A DNA stretch of 64,000 nt from an uncultured Bacteroides sp. (GTDB lineage: Bacteria; Bacteroidota; Bacteroidia; Bacteroidales; Bacteroidaceae): assembly GCA_945833835.1 (NCBI GenBank), contig CAMAFR010000008.1, positions 1-64,000 of the forward strand. The letters run 5' to 3'. The notes below the pieces were generated by a model. The model was not told the DNA's origin. It ran no database searches and was given only the letters and a program-made list of their open reading frames with translations. Both the position numbers and the translations under genes were made by a program. Below, one piece after another: positions 35,063-44,196 of this stretch (positions are counted from its first letter, which is position 1; each line of letters starts with the position of its first letter).

Positions 35063-35968
35063 TCAGGCGGTGAGGTTGGCGGTTAAGTAAGGTCGAAGGC
35101 TGTCTGCCGGCACACCGCGTCGGGACGCATAGTCGGCCAGTTGCTCTTCGTCAATCTTTCCTACGGAGAAATAGCGGGCGGCCGGATGCGCGAACATCAG
35201 TCCGCACACGGCGGCGTGTGGCTGCATCATGCCGGTGGAAGTCAGCCGGATGCCGATGCGTCGCATCTCCAGCAGCCGGTCCAGCAGAAAATTCACCGAG
35301 AGGTCGGGCAGTGACGGATAGCCCACTGCAGGCCGTATGCCCTGGTATTCTTCGTTGAACAGCTGTCGGGGCGTGAGTTGTTCATCGGGGGCGTAGGCCC
35401 AGACATGCTTGCGGATGTTTTCGTGCAGCCGCTCGGCGGCGGCTTCGGCCAGCCGTTCCCCCAAGGTCTTGACCAGCAGCAGGTGGTAGTCGTCTCCTGC
35501 AAACGGCTGTTCCATCCGTTCGTCGATGGCGGTGGCAAAGCCGCCTACCGTATCGGCGACGCCTCCCGCTTCCGGGCGGACAAAATCACTCAGACAGAGA
35601 AAAGGGTCCTCCTGACTGCGGCGGGTCTGTTGGCGGAGCAGCGGGAAGCGGGTGCCGTCCAGCAGCAGGTCGTCGCCATCGGCATTGGCATCCATCAGCC
35701 GGTAAACGGCGGCCACCTGGTAGCGTCCGTCCAAGCGGTCCAGCATCCGCAGGGCCTCCTTGTGCAGCTGCATCGCCTCGGCGGCCTTGGCCCGTTCGGG
35801 TTCGGCAAAAGCGGCCAGCCATCCGGCCCGGCAGGCATCGCATCCGTGTATGTCGGCAATGGTGGCGAAGCGCGGTTGGAAGCCCCACGCATGAAAGAAG
35901 TACATCCAGTTGATGTAACCGGCCAGGTCGTGGAGGTCGTAGTGGACGGTGGTGATAGGGGTCTGCAT
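35063..35968 (-). CDS. Stand-alone methionine synthase activation domain (MetH C-terminal domain)
   Basis: The 301-residue protein corresponds to the activation (AdoMet-binding) domain of cobalamin-dependent methionine synthase. The signature YQGIRPAVGYPSLPD and the following TSTGMMQPHAAVCGLMFAHPAARYF are clear. It should help reductive reactivation of cob(II)alamin in MetH by supplying AdoMet, so here that domain is apparently encoded apart from the main MetH. N-terminally it carries an unusual HGCDACRAGW with two cysteines. It lies between pyrC and the phosphoesterase in one operon. The rest of MetH is not in the window. Confidence 0.85.
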   Translation of the reverse strand: MQTPITTVHYDLHDLAGYINWMYFFHAWGFQPRFATIADIHGCDACRAGWLAAFAEPERAKAAEAMQLHKEALRMLDRLDGRYQVAAVYRLMDANADGDDLLLDGTRFPLLRQQTRRSQEDPFLCLSDFVRPEAGGVADTVGGFATAIDERMEQPFAGDDYHLLLVKTLGERLAEAAAERLHENIRKHVWAYAPDEQLTPRQLFNEEYQGIRPAVGYPSLPDLSVNFLLDRLLEMRRIGIRLTSTGMMQPHAAVCGLMFAHPAARYFSVGKIDEEQLADYASRRGVPADSLRPYLTANLTA

Positions 35969-35984
35969 ACGGCGCGGGCGTTAT

Positions 35985-37325
35985 TTATCGTTCAAAGACC
36001 AAGGCCTGCCCGTGGCAGTCGGGGTCTACCTTGCCGTGGGCATACACCAGTTGTCCGTTGACAAACGTCCTGACTACCTGGGCCGTGAACCGGTGCCCTT
36101 CCAGCGGGCTCCATCCACATTTGCTCACGATGCGGTCCGGTGTCAGGGTCCATGCCGCCGTGGGGTCCACCAGTACCAGGTCGGCCTGGTAGCCCGGGCG
36201 CAGGTAGCCCCTTCCTTTCAGCTGGTACAGGTCGGCCGGGTTGTGGCACATTTTTCTGACCAATTGCTCTACGGTGATGATTCCATCGTGCACCAGTTCG
36301 AACATGCTGACCAGTGAGAACTGTATGCTGGGCATTCCCGATACGGCCTTCAGGGCACCGCCGGCTTTTTCGGCGGGCAGGTGAGGGGCGTGGTCCGTCC
36401 CGATGGTGTCAATGCGTTGCGTGGCCAGTGCCTGTCGCAGCGCGTCCCGGTCCTGCCGGGTCTTGATGCTCGGATTGCATTTGATGCGGGTGCCGAGCGT
36501 GGCATAGTCCTCATCGCAGAACATCAGGTGCGACACGCAGGCCTCTGCCGTGATGCGTTTCTCGCAGAGGGGTTTGTCTTCAAACAGCTCCAGCTCCTTG
36601 GCGGTGCTGATGTGCAGCACGTGCAGCCGGGCGTTGGTTTCCTTGGCCAGCTGTACGGCCAGTGCCGACGAGCGGTAACAGGCCTCCTCACTGCGTATGA
36701 GCGGGTGAAAAGCCACAGCAGGGTCATCGCCGTAGAGCTGGCGGAAGCGCTCCGTGTTCTGCCGGATGATGTGCTGGTCTTCGCAGTGCGTGGCGATGAG
36801 CATTCCCGCCTCGGCAAAGATGGTGCGCAGCGCCTCCATGCGGTCTACCAGCATATTGCCGGTGCTGGCCCCCATGAACAGTTTCACGCCGCACACACGG
36901 GTCTTGTCCAACTCTTTCAGGAGGGCCACGTTGTTGTTCGTGGCCCCGAAGTAGAATGAGTAGTTCACCCTGCACTTGGTGGCGGCGTCGGCGAACTTGT
37001 TGTCCAGTGCCTCCAGGGTGGTGGTCTGCGGGTTGCAGTTGGGCATGTCCATGAACGAGGTCACTCCTCCGGCGGCAGCCGCTGCGCTTTCTGTCTGCAT
37101 ATCCGCCTTGTGGGTCAGTCCCGGGTCGCGGAAGTGTACATGGTCGTCAATCACACCCGGCAGTAGGAAAGCGCCGTGTGCGTCCGTTTCCTGGTCGCAG
37201 GCTGCGGCGGGCCGTGCGTTGCCTTCAATGATTTCCTCTATCCGTTCTCCTTCGATGACGAGCGACCCTTTGAAGCGTCTGTCCTCGTTCACCAGTGTGG
37301 CATTGTGAATCCATGTGCGTGTCAT
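35985..37325 (-). CDS. pyrC: Dihydroorotase
   Basis: The 446-residue class I amidohydrolase catalyses the third step of pyrimidine synthesis (carbamoyl aspartate to dihydroorotate). Metal-ligand motifs are DDHVHFRDPG, the VHFRDPGLTHKAD start, LIATHCED, LHVLHIST and GTDHAPH. The ATG at 37325 (MTRTWIHNATL) overlaps the glycosyltransferase stop by four bases; the longer frame only runs back through that gene. No other pyrimidine gene is near. Confidence 0.93.
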   Translation of the reverse strand: MTRTWIHNATLVNEDRRFKGSLVIEGERIEEIIEGNARPAAACDQETDAHGAFLLPGVIDDHVHFRDPGLTHKADMQTESAAAAAGGVTSFMDMPNCNPQTTTLEALDNKFADAATKCRVNYSFYFGATNNNVALLKELDKTRVCGVKLFMGASTGNMLVDRMEALRTIFAEAGMLIATHCEDQHIIRQNTERFRQLYGDDPAVAFHPLIRSEEACYRSSALAVQLAKETNARLHVLHISTAKELELFEDKPLCEKRITAEACVSHLMFCDEDYATLGTRIKCNPSIKTRQDRDALRQALATQRIDTIGTDHAPHLPAEKAGGALKAVSGMPSIQFSLVSMFELVHDGIITVEQLVRKMCHNPADLYQLKGRGYLRPGYQADLVLVDPTAAWTLTPDRIVSKCGWSPLEGHRFTAQVVRTFVNGQLVYAHGKVDPDCHGQALVFER

Positions 37326-38077
37326 AGTGGTTGTCCTTTCTTTTGAGGGTAGTGGCGGAACCATCCGTCCCATTTCAGTTTCATGACTCCGAAGACCGCC
37401 TCTCCGAAAATACTGCTGTTCATTTTCGACGTGCCCAACTCCCGGTTGATGAAGATGACGGGCACTTCTACTATCTTGAAGCCGCATTGGTAGGCGGTGA
37501 ATTTCATTTCAATCTGGAAAGCGTATCCTTTGAAGCGTATTTTGTCGAGCGGGAGGGTTTCGAGCACTTCCCGGCGGTAGCATTTGAAGCCGGCGGTCGT
37601 GTCGTGAATCGGCAGTCCGGTGATCAGCCGTACGTATTTCGAGGCGAAGTAAGACATCAGCACCCGTCCCATCGGCCAGTTCACCACATTCACCCCGCTT
37701 ACGTAGCGCGACCCGATGGCCACGTCGCCGCCCTCGTCATGGCAGGCCTTGTACAGGCGCGGCAGGTCATCGGGATTGTGGCTGAAGTCGGCGTCCATTT
37801 CGAAGATATAGTCATACCGGTGTTCGATGGCCCATTTGAAGCCGGCTATGTAGGCGGTGCCCAGTCCGAGCTTTCCCTGCCGTTCTATCATGAACAGCCG
37901 TTCGGGGAATTCTGTTTGCAGCCGACGGACAATGTCGGCGGTGCCGTCGGGCGAATTGTCTTCGACGACCAGCAGATGAAAACACTTTTTCAGGCCGAAC
38001 ACGGCCCGGATGATGTTTTCGATGTTTTCCTTTTCATTATACGTAGGGATAATCACTACGCTGTCACTCGTTTGCAT
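37322..38077 (-). CDS. Polyprenol-phosphate mannosyltransferase-like glycosyltransferase (GT2, DPM1-like)
   Basis: The 251-residue GT-A fold enzyme shows IPTYNEKENIE, VEDNSPDGTADIV, the DxD metal motif in EMDADFSHNPDD, and SRYVSG, as in dolichol-phosphate mannose synthases. It has no C-terminal membrane helices. It probably makes a polyprenyl-phosphate sugar used to glycosylate envelope proteins or lipids. The ATG at 38077 is chosen because the family start VVIIPTYNE follows directly; the longer frame to 38305 runs through the promoter region. It heads the operon with pyrC. Confidence 0.9.
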   Translation of the reverse strand: MQTSDSVVIIPTYNEKENIENIIRAVFGLKKCFHLLVVEDNSPDGTADIVRRLQTEFPERLFMIERQGKLGLGTAYIAGFKWAIEHRYDYIFEMDADFSHNPDDLPRLYKACHDEGGDVAIGSRYVSGVNVVNWPMGRVLMSYFASKYVRLITGLPIHDTTAGFKCYRREVLETLPLDKIRFKGYAFQIEMKFTAYQCGFKIVEVPVIFINRELGTSKMNSSIFGEAVFGVMKLKWDGWFRHYPQKKGQPL

Positions 38078-38098
38078 ACTCTTCAAAAAATTATGCAG

Positions 38099-38106
38099 CA
38101 AATTTA
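38099..38106 (-). promoter_or_regulatory. Promoter element of the glycosyltransferase-pyrC operon
   Basis: The minus strand reads TAAATTTG, matching TAnnTTTG, with TGTG as a one-mismatch box 19 bases upstream. It lies about 22 bases before the ATG. Confidence 0.5.
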
Positions 38107-38311
38107 GATAAAATCCGTGAGATTCCACACCGGCAGGATATAGAAATATAGGAAAAGGGTATTTGAGATGATCACGATAACCACAAGTACGACCGGGTTT
38201 TTCCCAGATTTGGGGTTGATGGGTTGAGGAAATCTGAGAAACGAAAAAATATATCCGATACTTTATCAGAATAAAAAGGCCGGTAATATACCTCAATTCA
38301 ATCAAAATGCG

Positions 38312-38319
38312 TACATTTG
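38312..38319 (+). promoter_or_regulatory. -7 promoter element of the fucosidase gene
   Basis: TACATTTG matches the consensus. The upstream box is unclear. The chosen ATG is about 58 bases downstream. Confidence 0.45.
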
Positions 38320-38377
38320 TCAGATACTAACAGTGGCGGGAACGATTTCTGCCACCCTTCACTTAAAATCAATGACT

Positions 38378-40522
38378 ATGAAACGAATTCTGTTTGCCGG
38401 CTTTGGGGCAGTAGGCTTCTTGTTATCGGCCTGTTCTCACCGACAGCAACCCGAACTGACCATGGACTGTCATTACACCATTGCCCTTGACAGTACAGAC
38501 ACTCCTGAGAAAATCATGGAAAAGGCAGCCCATGTGGTGCCCAAGCCTATCCAGCTGGAAGCGTTGAAAGATGAGTTCATTGCCTTCATCCATTTCGGTC
38601 CCAATACCTTTACCCGTAAGGAATGGGGCAATGGCATGGAAGATCCGCGTATCTTTGACCTGAAGGAGCTGGATACCGACCAATGGTGTGCGGCCATGAA
38701 AGAGGCCGGCATGAAGAAGGTCATCTTTACGGCCAAGCACCATGACGGTTTTGTGCTGTGGCAGACCCGCTATACCGACCATGGCATCATGTCGACCGGC
38801 TTCAGGGATGGGAAGGGCGATGTGTTGAAGGACCTGTCGGCTTCGTGCCAGAAGTATGGCCTGAAGCTGGGCGTGTATCTTTCGCCGGCCGACTTGTATC
38901 AGATAGAGCATCCCGACGGATTGTATGGCAATCTCAGTCCTTATACCAAGCGGGTGATTCCGCGGGAAGTGCCCGGCCGTCCGTTTGCCAATACCACTCG
39001 ATTTGAGTTCGAGCTGGACGACTACAACGAGTACTTCATGAACCAACTGTTCGAGTTGCTCACCGAATACGGCCCTATCCATGAAGTGTGGTTTGATGGT
39101 GCCCATCCCAAACGGAAGGGAGGACAGACCTATCGCTACGGTGCCTGGAAGCAGCTGATTCGTACGTTAGCCCCGGAGGCGGTAATTTTCGGTAGGGAGG
39201 ACATCCGCTGGTGTGGCAACGAGGCCGGTCGTACGCGTGCCACGGAGTGGAATGTCATTCCTTATGTGGAGAATCCGGATACGGCGACACATTTTGCCGA
39301 CCTGACCGCCGAAGACCTGGGGAGCCTTGCTGCACTCGGGCAGGGACGGTTCCTGCACTATCAGCAGGCTGAAACCAATACTTCCATCCGGGAAGGATGG
39401 TTTTACCGGGACGATGACCGGCAGCGGGTCCGTTCGGCCGATGATGTGTTTGACATCTACGAACGGGCCGTTGGAGGCAACTCCACGTTCTTGCTGAATA
39501 TTCCGCCCAACCGGGACGGACGGTTCTCGGCGCAGGATGTCAGTGTGCTCCATGAGGTGGGTCAGCGTATCCGTCAGACGTATGGCCATAACCTGCTGAA
39601 AGGAGCCGACGGACCGGCTGAGTTGCTGGACAATGATGATGCTACGTGGTCAGTGGTACCGGTGTCGCCCGAAGGGGTGGTGTTCGAGACTGACCGTCCC
39701 GTCACCATCAACCGTTTCATGTTGCAAGAGGCCATCGCCCTCTGTGGCGAACGGGTGGATGGGCATGCCCTTGATGCCTGGCTGGACGGCGGCTGGCGAG
39801 AAGTGGCCACGGCCACGAATGTCGGTTACAAGCGCATCCTGCGTTTCCCGGATGTGACCAGCGACCGTTTCAGACTCCGGGTGACCGGTGCACGTCTGAC
39901 ACCTGCCTTGTGTGAGGTGGCCGCCTATCACTATGCATCCCGTCCGCCCCGTCTGCAGGTTGGCCGTAATGACGATGGTAAGGTGGTGATTGGTACCTTG
40001 CGGCAGGAGTTCGGCTGGAATACCTACCAGCAGGACATCGGCCGGGACTTGAATGCCGGCTTCACCATACATTATACGACAGACGGCAGCGAGCCCGATG
40101 AGCATTCACCGGAATACACTGCTCCGTTTGCGATGGATCACGGTGAGGTGAAGGCTGTGGCGGTCTTGAACCATGAGCTGGGCGAGGTGTGCCATGAACA
40201 ATTGGGCTTCCTCAAACGGCAGTGGCAGTTCGAGCGTGTAGCGGCGGGGAAGGTGACTGTCCGGCTGGACCGACCGCTGACCGTATCGGGCCTGATGTAC
40301 ACACCACAGCCGGATGCCGACTTGATGATTGCCAAGGGCACAGTCTGGTTCAGCGACGATGGTACGACGTGGAAGACTTCCGAACGGTTCGAGTTCGGTA
40401 ACTTGCGGAATGACCCCACTCGGCGTATCCAGCATTTCGATACACCGGTACGGGCAAGCTATGTGCGTATTGAACTGGACGGACAGCTGGCGGATGATGC
40501 CTCGGCGTTTGATTTCATTTGA
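38378..40522 (+). CDS. Alpha-L-fucosidase, GH29 family, lipoprotein
   Basis: The 714-residue protein has a lipoprotein signal (MKRILFAGFGAVGFLLSAC), a GH29 barrel with FIHFGPNTF, TAKHHDGFVLW and the nucleophile in VWFDGAHP (D240), then C-terminal beta domains: a discoidin-like module (about 440-540) and an Fn3-associated stretch with TTDGSEPDEHSPEYTAPF. It should release alpha-linked fucose from host or dietary glycans at the cell surface. No other polysaccharide-use genes (SusC/SusD) are near, so it acts as an orphan. Another ATG is at 38372, two codons upstream. The general acid is not obvious. Confidence 0.9.
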   Translation: MKRILFAGFGAVGFLLSACSHRQQPELTMDCHYTIALDSTDTPEKIMEKAAHVVPKPIQLEALKDEFIAFIHFGPNTFTRKEWGNGMEDPRIFDLKELDTDQWCAAMKEAGMKKVIFTAKHHDGFVLWQTRYTDHGIMSTGFRDGKGDVLKDLSASCQKYGLKLGVYLSPADLYQIEHPDGLYGNLSPYTKRVIPREVPGRPFANTTRFEFELDDYNEYFMNQLFELLTEYGPIHEVWFDGAHPKRKGGQTYRYGAWKQLIRTLAPEAVIFGREDIRWCGNEAGRTRATEWNVIPYVENPDTATHFADLTAEDLGSLAALGQGRFLHYQQAETNTSIREGWFYRDDDRQRVRSADDVFDIYERAVGGNSTFLLNIPPNRDGRFSAQDVSVLHEVGQRIRQTYGHNLLKGADGPAELLDNDDATWSVVPVSPEGVVFETDRPVTINRFMLQEAIALCGERVDGHALDAWLDGGWREVATATNVGYKRILRFPDVTSDRFRLRVTGARLTPALCEVAAYHYASRPPRLQVGRNDDGKVVIGTLRQEFGWNTYQQDIGRDLNAGFTIHYTTDGSEPDEHSPEYTAPFAMDHGEVKAVAVLNHELGEVCHEQLGFLKRQWQFERVAAGKVTVRLDRPLTVSGLMYTPQPDADLMIAKGTVWFSDDGTTWKTSERFEFGNLRNDPTRRIQHFDTPVRASYVRIELDGQLADDASAFDFI

Positions 40523-40544
40523 TAGTCTTGAAGATATGGATACC

Positions 40545-40620
40545 CCTATCGTGCGGCACATTTCTTGGGTAGCCGTAACGGCGGTTCCAAGTAAATGTGT
40601 GGTGCGGTAGGTTTTTTTTT
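40545..40620 (+). terminator. Terminator of the fucosidase gene
   Basis: A long imperfect hairpin (CCTATC at 40545-40550 with GGTAGG at 40606-40611, plus an inner CTTGG/CCAAG stem) is followed by nine T at 40612-40620. Strong intrinsic terminator. Confidence 0.8.
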
Positions 40621-40655
40621 ATCTTTTAACAAAGAACCTGTGGTATTTTCTTACC

Positions 40656-40663
40656 GGGGGGGG
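40656..40663 (+). repeat. Homopolymeric G8 tract upstream of the dehydratase gene
   Basis: Eight G in a row are flanked by TTACC and TAAAT and lie 40 bases before the -7 element TATCTTTG. A similar tract on the complementary strand lies before the fimbrial locus at 51706-51714. Such tracts can slip during replication. Confidence 0.6.
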
Positions 40664-40703
40664 TAAATCGAGAATATGATTTTTTTTATTCATAAATTGT
40701 TTT

Positions 40704-40711
40704 TATCTTTG
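40704..40711 (+). promoter_or_regulatory. -7 promoter element of the membrane dehydratase gene
   Basis: TATCTTTG matches TAnnTTTG, with TTTT at roughly the right distance as a one-mismatch -33 box. The gene starts at 40790, about 78 bases later. The rest of 40621-40789 is AT-rich with no gene. Confidence 0.5.
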
Positions 40712-40789
40712 TCGCAGTTTTTCTTGTCTAGACGGGACTCTGTACGGCAAGAATTGGCTTGAGTTATGATAAACAAGTGAATTAGAACT

Positions 40790-42721
40790 ATGATGATGCT
40801 TTTGGAAAGACTACACATCGACAAGTATGTGAACGTGTATGTCATATTTGCGTTGGATATGCTGACATCCTTCATCGCTTCCATGTTGGGACTGTTGGGG
40901 ATGTGGTTAGTGTTCCCTGAAGGTGGGCAATATCCTATTGAGTTTTTGGCAGAATGGTTCCTGTCGGGAATCATTGGTATCGGGCTGTTCTTTTATGGTT
41001 TGAAAACCTATTATTCTGTCATCCGTCACTCCAATCTCCGGGAAGTTGGGACGTTGATTGTCTCGGTGGTGGGGAAGGAGATGCTCACGGCACTTGTCGT
41101 GCTGGCTTTTCCTATGGTGGCCTTTTCTCTCCAGCATATCTGGGCATTGCTGGTGCTCGATGGGTTGCTGACCAGTTTTGCGCTGGTGTTGATGCGGGTC
41201 TGTATGGTGCTGGCTTATGACATTCTCCGTATGCAGATGCAGAACCGCCGTAAACGGGAGACTGTCTTGATTTATGGCACTGATAATAAGGCGATTTCTT
41301 TTGTACGTACCATGCAGCTGAGCAACAAATATAATGTGGCGGGCTTTATCGTCTTTGGAGATGCAGACAGGAATCATGTCATTCATGGCAAGCATGTGTT
41401 TCATGTGAGTAACGAACGGGATTTTGGGGCGGTGGTCCATGCCCGTAGCATCGATTCGATTATCTTTGCCCACCGGCAGGATGCGCGCAATGAGGAGAAC
41501 CGGCTGATTCGCTATTGTAACAGCAAGCGGGTGAAGGTGCTTTATTCGCCGTCTGTTGAAGAAGTGGTGGACGGGAAGGTACAGGCCGGCACGGTGCGCG
41601 AAATTAAGATAGAGGACTTGTTGGGGCGTCCGGAAATCAACATTTCTCTGAAGGAAATCAGGGAGAATTTCCGTGACAAGGTCGTGCTGGTGACCGGTGC
41701 GGCAGGTTCCATAGGTTCGGAATTATGCCGCCAGTTGGCCCAGTTCGGCATCAAGCGGTTGGTGTTGTTCGACAATGCCGAGACACCGATGCACAACTGT
41801 CGGTTGGAATTGGAGGAGCGTTTCCCGGATCTGGACTTCGTGCCCGTGGTGGGCGATGTCCGTATTCCGGCCCGCTTGGACTATGTCTTCAGCAAGTTCC
41901 ATCCGCAGGTGGTGTTTCACGCGGCCGCCTACAAGCACGTGCCGCTGATGGAGGAGAATCCGTGTGAGGCCGTATTTGTCAATGTGGCCGGCAGCCGCAA
42001 TGTGGCCGACCGTTGCATCAGGTATGGGGTGGAGAAGATGGTGATGATCTCGACGGACAAGGCGGTCAATCCTACCAATGTGATGGGCTGCACCAAACGC
42101 TTGGCAGAAATCTACGTGCAGTCTCTCGGTCTGGCCATCGAGCAAGGGAAGATGCAGGGGAAGACCCGGTTTGTGACGACCCGGTTCGGCAATGTGCTCG
42201 GTTCCAATGGCTCGGTCATCCCCCGGTTCCGTGATCAGATTGCCAAGGGAGGACCGGTGACGGTGACACATCCCGAAATCACCCGTTTCTTCATGACGAT
42301 TCCCGAGGCGTGCCGGTTGGTGATGGAAGCGGCCACCATGTCTATCGGTAACCAGATTTTTGTCTTCGATATGGGCGAGAGCGTGAAGATATCCCACCTG
42401 GCCTGGCGAATGATAGAGTTGGCGGGGTTCGAGCCCGACAAGGATATTAAGATTGCCTATACCGGACTGCGTCCCGGCGAGAAACTGTATGAGGAAGTGC
42501 TTTCTACCGAAGAAAACACTTTGCCCACCCGTCATGACCGTATCCGCATCGCCAAAGTACGGCAATACGATTATCAGGAGGCCGTAGCGGTGGCCGACCG
42601 GCTGGAGGAGCTCTCTAAAGAGATCCGTATCCCTGAGATGATTTGCCTGATGAAGGAAACGGTTCCGGAGTTTGTGTCCAAGAATTCTGAATTCGAAAGA
42701 TATGACAAACCGGTTCGTTAA
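40790..42721 (+). CDS. Membrane nucleotide-sugar 4,6-dehydratase/epimerase (WbpM/CapD/PglF type)
   Basis: The 643-residue protein has about four N-terminal membrane helices (to about 150), an inner Rossmann-like domain (to about 290), and a C-terminal short-chain dehydrogenase domain with the NAD-binding GAAGSIGSE (from residue 303), NAETPMHN, STDKAVNPTNVMGCTKRLAE and TRFGNVLGSNGSVIP. In this family the catalytic Tyr is replaced by Met in MGCTK. It acts on UDP-GlcNAc as the first step to capsule or glycan deoxy-sugars. It overlaps the following FimB/Mfa2-like gene by 20 bases, which is unusual but does not imply a shared role. Confidence 0.9.
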   Translation: MMMLLERLHIDKYVNVYVIFALDMLTSFIASMLGLLGMWLVFPEGGQYPIEFLAEWFLSGIIGIGLFFYGLKTYYSVIRHSNLREVGTLIVSVVGKEMLTALVVLAFPMVAFSLQHIWALLVLDGLLTSFALVLMRVCMVLAYDILRMQMQNRRKRETVLIYGTDNKAISFVRTMQLSNKYNVAGFIVFGDADRNHVIHGKHVFHVSNERDFGAVVHARSIDSIIFAHRQDARNEENRLIRYCNSKRVKVLYSPSVEEVVDGKVQAGTVREIKIEDLLGRPEINISLKEIRENFRDKVVLVTGAAGSIGSELCRQLAQFGIKRLVLFDNAETPMHNCRLELEERFPDLDFVPVVGDVRIPARLDYVFSKFHPQVVFHAAAYKHVPLMEENPCEAVFVNVAGSRNVADRCIRYGVEKMVMISTDKAVNPTNVMGCTKRLAEIYVQSLGLAIEQGKMQGKTRFVTTRFGNVLGSNGSVIPRFRDQIAKGGPVTVTHPEITRFFMTIPEACRLVMEAATMSIGNQIFVFDMGESVKISHLAWRMIELAGFEPDKDIKIAYTGLRPGEKLYEEVLSTEENTLPTRHDRIRIAKVRQYDYQEAVAVADRLEELSKEIRIPEMICLMKETVPEFVSKNSEFERYDKPVR

Positions 42722-44174
42722 GTTGACACAACATGTGGGAGGAGGTAAAACGCTGATAGTGAGAAGGCTCTGCTGCTGGGTAGTAGCGTTGTGTCTGTTC
42801 GCTTGTGGCGAATACAAGGTGCTGGACGAGGAGGCGGATTCATCGGAGGCCGTATCATCGGTACGCATCCAGCCCCGTGCGGCCGATAGTGAGGCCCTGT
42901 CTTATCCTTTGTATATTTACGCTTTTGGTGCCGATGATGGTAAGTTGCTGGCCCGCCAGCAATTGTCTGCCGCCGATGAGGAGCTGCGCCTTTCGCTCCC
43001 TCGCTCCGTCAGTTGTCGTGTGGTCGCTGTCTCGGCTGACGCAGAGCGGTATGAAGTGCCGGCAGACCCGGTGGCCTCATCGGTTATCCGGTTGAAGTCT
43101 CCCGACCTCCCGGCCGGAGCGTCCGATTTTGCCAAATCCATTGCGCAAGGGTTTTCCTTGTCCTCGCCGGTCCAGATGGGGAGTGCTGACATTGTGCCCA
43201 CGGGTGACAAGGCCACTCTCACCATCCAGATGAATTACCGGATGGCGGCTTTCTCGGTGACATTGGCCGGACTGCCTGCTGTCTGTACAGCCGCTTATGT
43301 GTCGGTGGCCGGAGTGGCTCAGGGAGTCACTTTCGACGGTACTCCCGGCGAGAGTGTAACGGCCCGTATTCCGTTCGATCCCCAGACCTGGTCTACCGGT
43401 GAGGTGTATCTTTTTCCGGCTGCGGTCACGCAGACCACTTTCACCATTGCCTATAATGATGCTGACGGGGAGCAATATGCGTCGGTCCACTATTTGTCTC
43501 CGTTGGCGGCCGGTACCCCGTATCAGCTGAACGGTACGTGTACCGACGGTGCCTGGCAGCTTACCGGGAGCGTTACTCCTCCGGTGTGGAGCGATTCGGT
43601 CCGGCTTGATTTCGGGTTCACTGCCGGAGAAACGACGACGCTTCAGCCAGGCACTTCCGGTGGGAGCGGTGCCTATACCGTTACCGCCTTACCCGAACCG
43701 CTGACGGAATGGAACGGACACTTGGTGGCGGCGGTCCTGGACAAGCGTGAAGACAATGCTTCCGCCACATTGTTGCTGATGTCGCTCACAGACTATGCCG
43801 GTCTGACCTCTGCTGCCAATACCGAGACGCCCACTACCGCTTTCAGTCTGGCGGCGCATTACAGTGAGGCGGACTTGGCGGCTTGGCGCATTCCCTCGGC
43901 CGATGAGGCCTTGCTGTTGCGGAAGGCCTATATTGATCAGCCCGATCGTCTGGAAACCCTTATCGACGGCCTCCAGGCAGATGCGGTGGTCCTCACCGAC
44001 GAGAAAGGCAACAACCTTCGTTACCTGTGCGCCGATGCCTCAAAGACCTTCAGTTTCAAGTCCGGGTCGAGCTATAATTCCATTAAGGAAGCAGGAGCCA
44101 CCGTCAAGAATTATCGTCTGCGGTTGGTCACTACGGTACAGGTCAGGGTAGACCCTGAGCTGCAAGAAGAATAA
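42702..44174 (+). CDS. FimB/Mfa2-like lipoprotein
   Basis: The 490-residue protein has a lipoprotein signal with cysteine at about 35 (VVALCLFACGEY) and a beta-rich body with the motif YPLYIYAFGADDGKLL, and later repeats of Thr/Gly/Ser-rich strands. This fits the family of fimbrial anchor-type lipoproteins of Bacteroidales. I place its start at 42702, which overlaps the dehydratase gene; later starts would lose the signal. The C terminus (AWRIPSADEALLLRKAY, near residue 395) resembles the short W-x-P lectin-like motif of the large adhesins at 56189-62001, but is one copy. Its shaft is not in this cluster. Confidence 0.6.
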   Translation: MTNRFVKLTQHVGGGKTLIVRRLCCWVVALCLFACGEYKVLDEEADSSEAVSSVRIQPRAADSEALSYPLYIYAFGADDGKLLARQQLSAADEELRLSLPRSVSCRVVAVSADAERYEVPADPVASSVIRLKSPDLPAGASDFAKSIAQGFSLSSPVQMGSADIVPTGDKATLTIQMNYRMAAFSVTLAGLPAVCTAAYVSVAGVAQGVTFDGTPGESVTARIPFDPQTWSTGEVYLFPAAVTQTTFTIAYNDADGEQYASVHYLSPLAAGTPYQLNGTCTDGAWQLTGSVTPPVWSDSVRLDFGFTAGETTTLQPGTSGGSGAYTVTALPEPLTEWNGHLVAAVLDKREDNASATLLLMSLTDYAGLTSAANTETPTTAFSLAAHYSEADLAAWRIPSADEALLLRKAYIDQPDRLETLIDGLQADAVVLTDEKGNNLRYLCADASKTFSFKSGSSYNSIKEAGATVKNYRLRLVTTVQVRVDPELQEE

Positions 44175-44196
44175 TCATCTTAAATCTTGAAACTTT

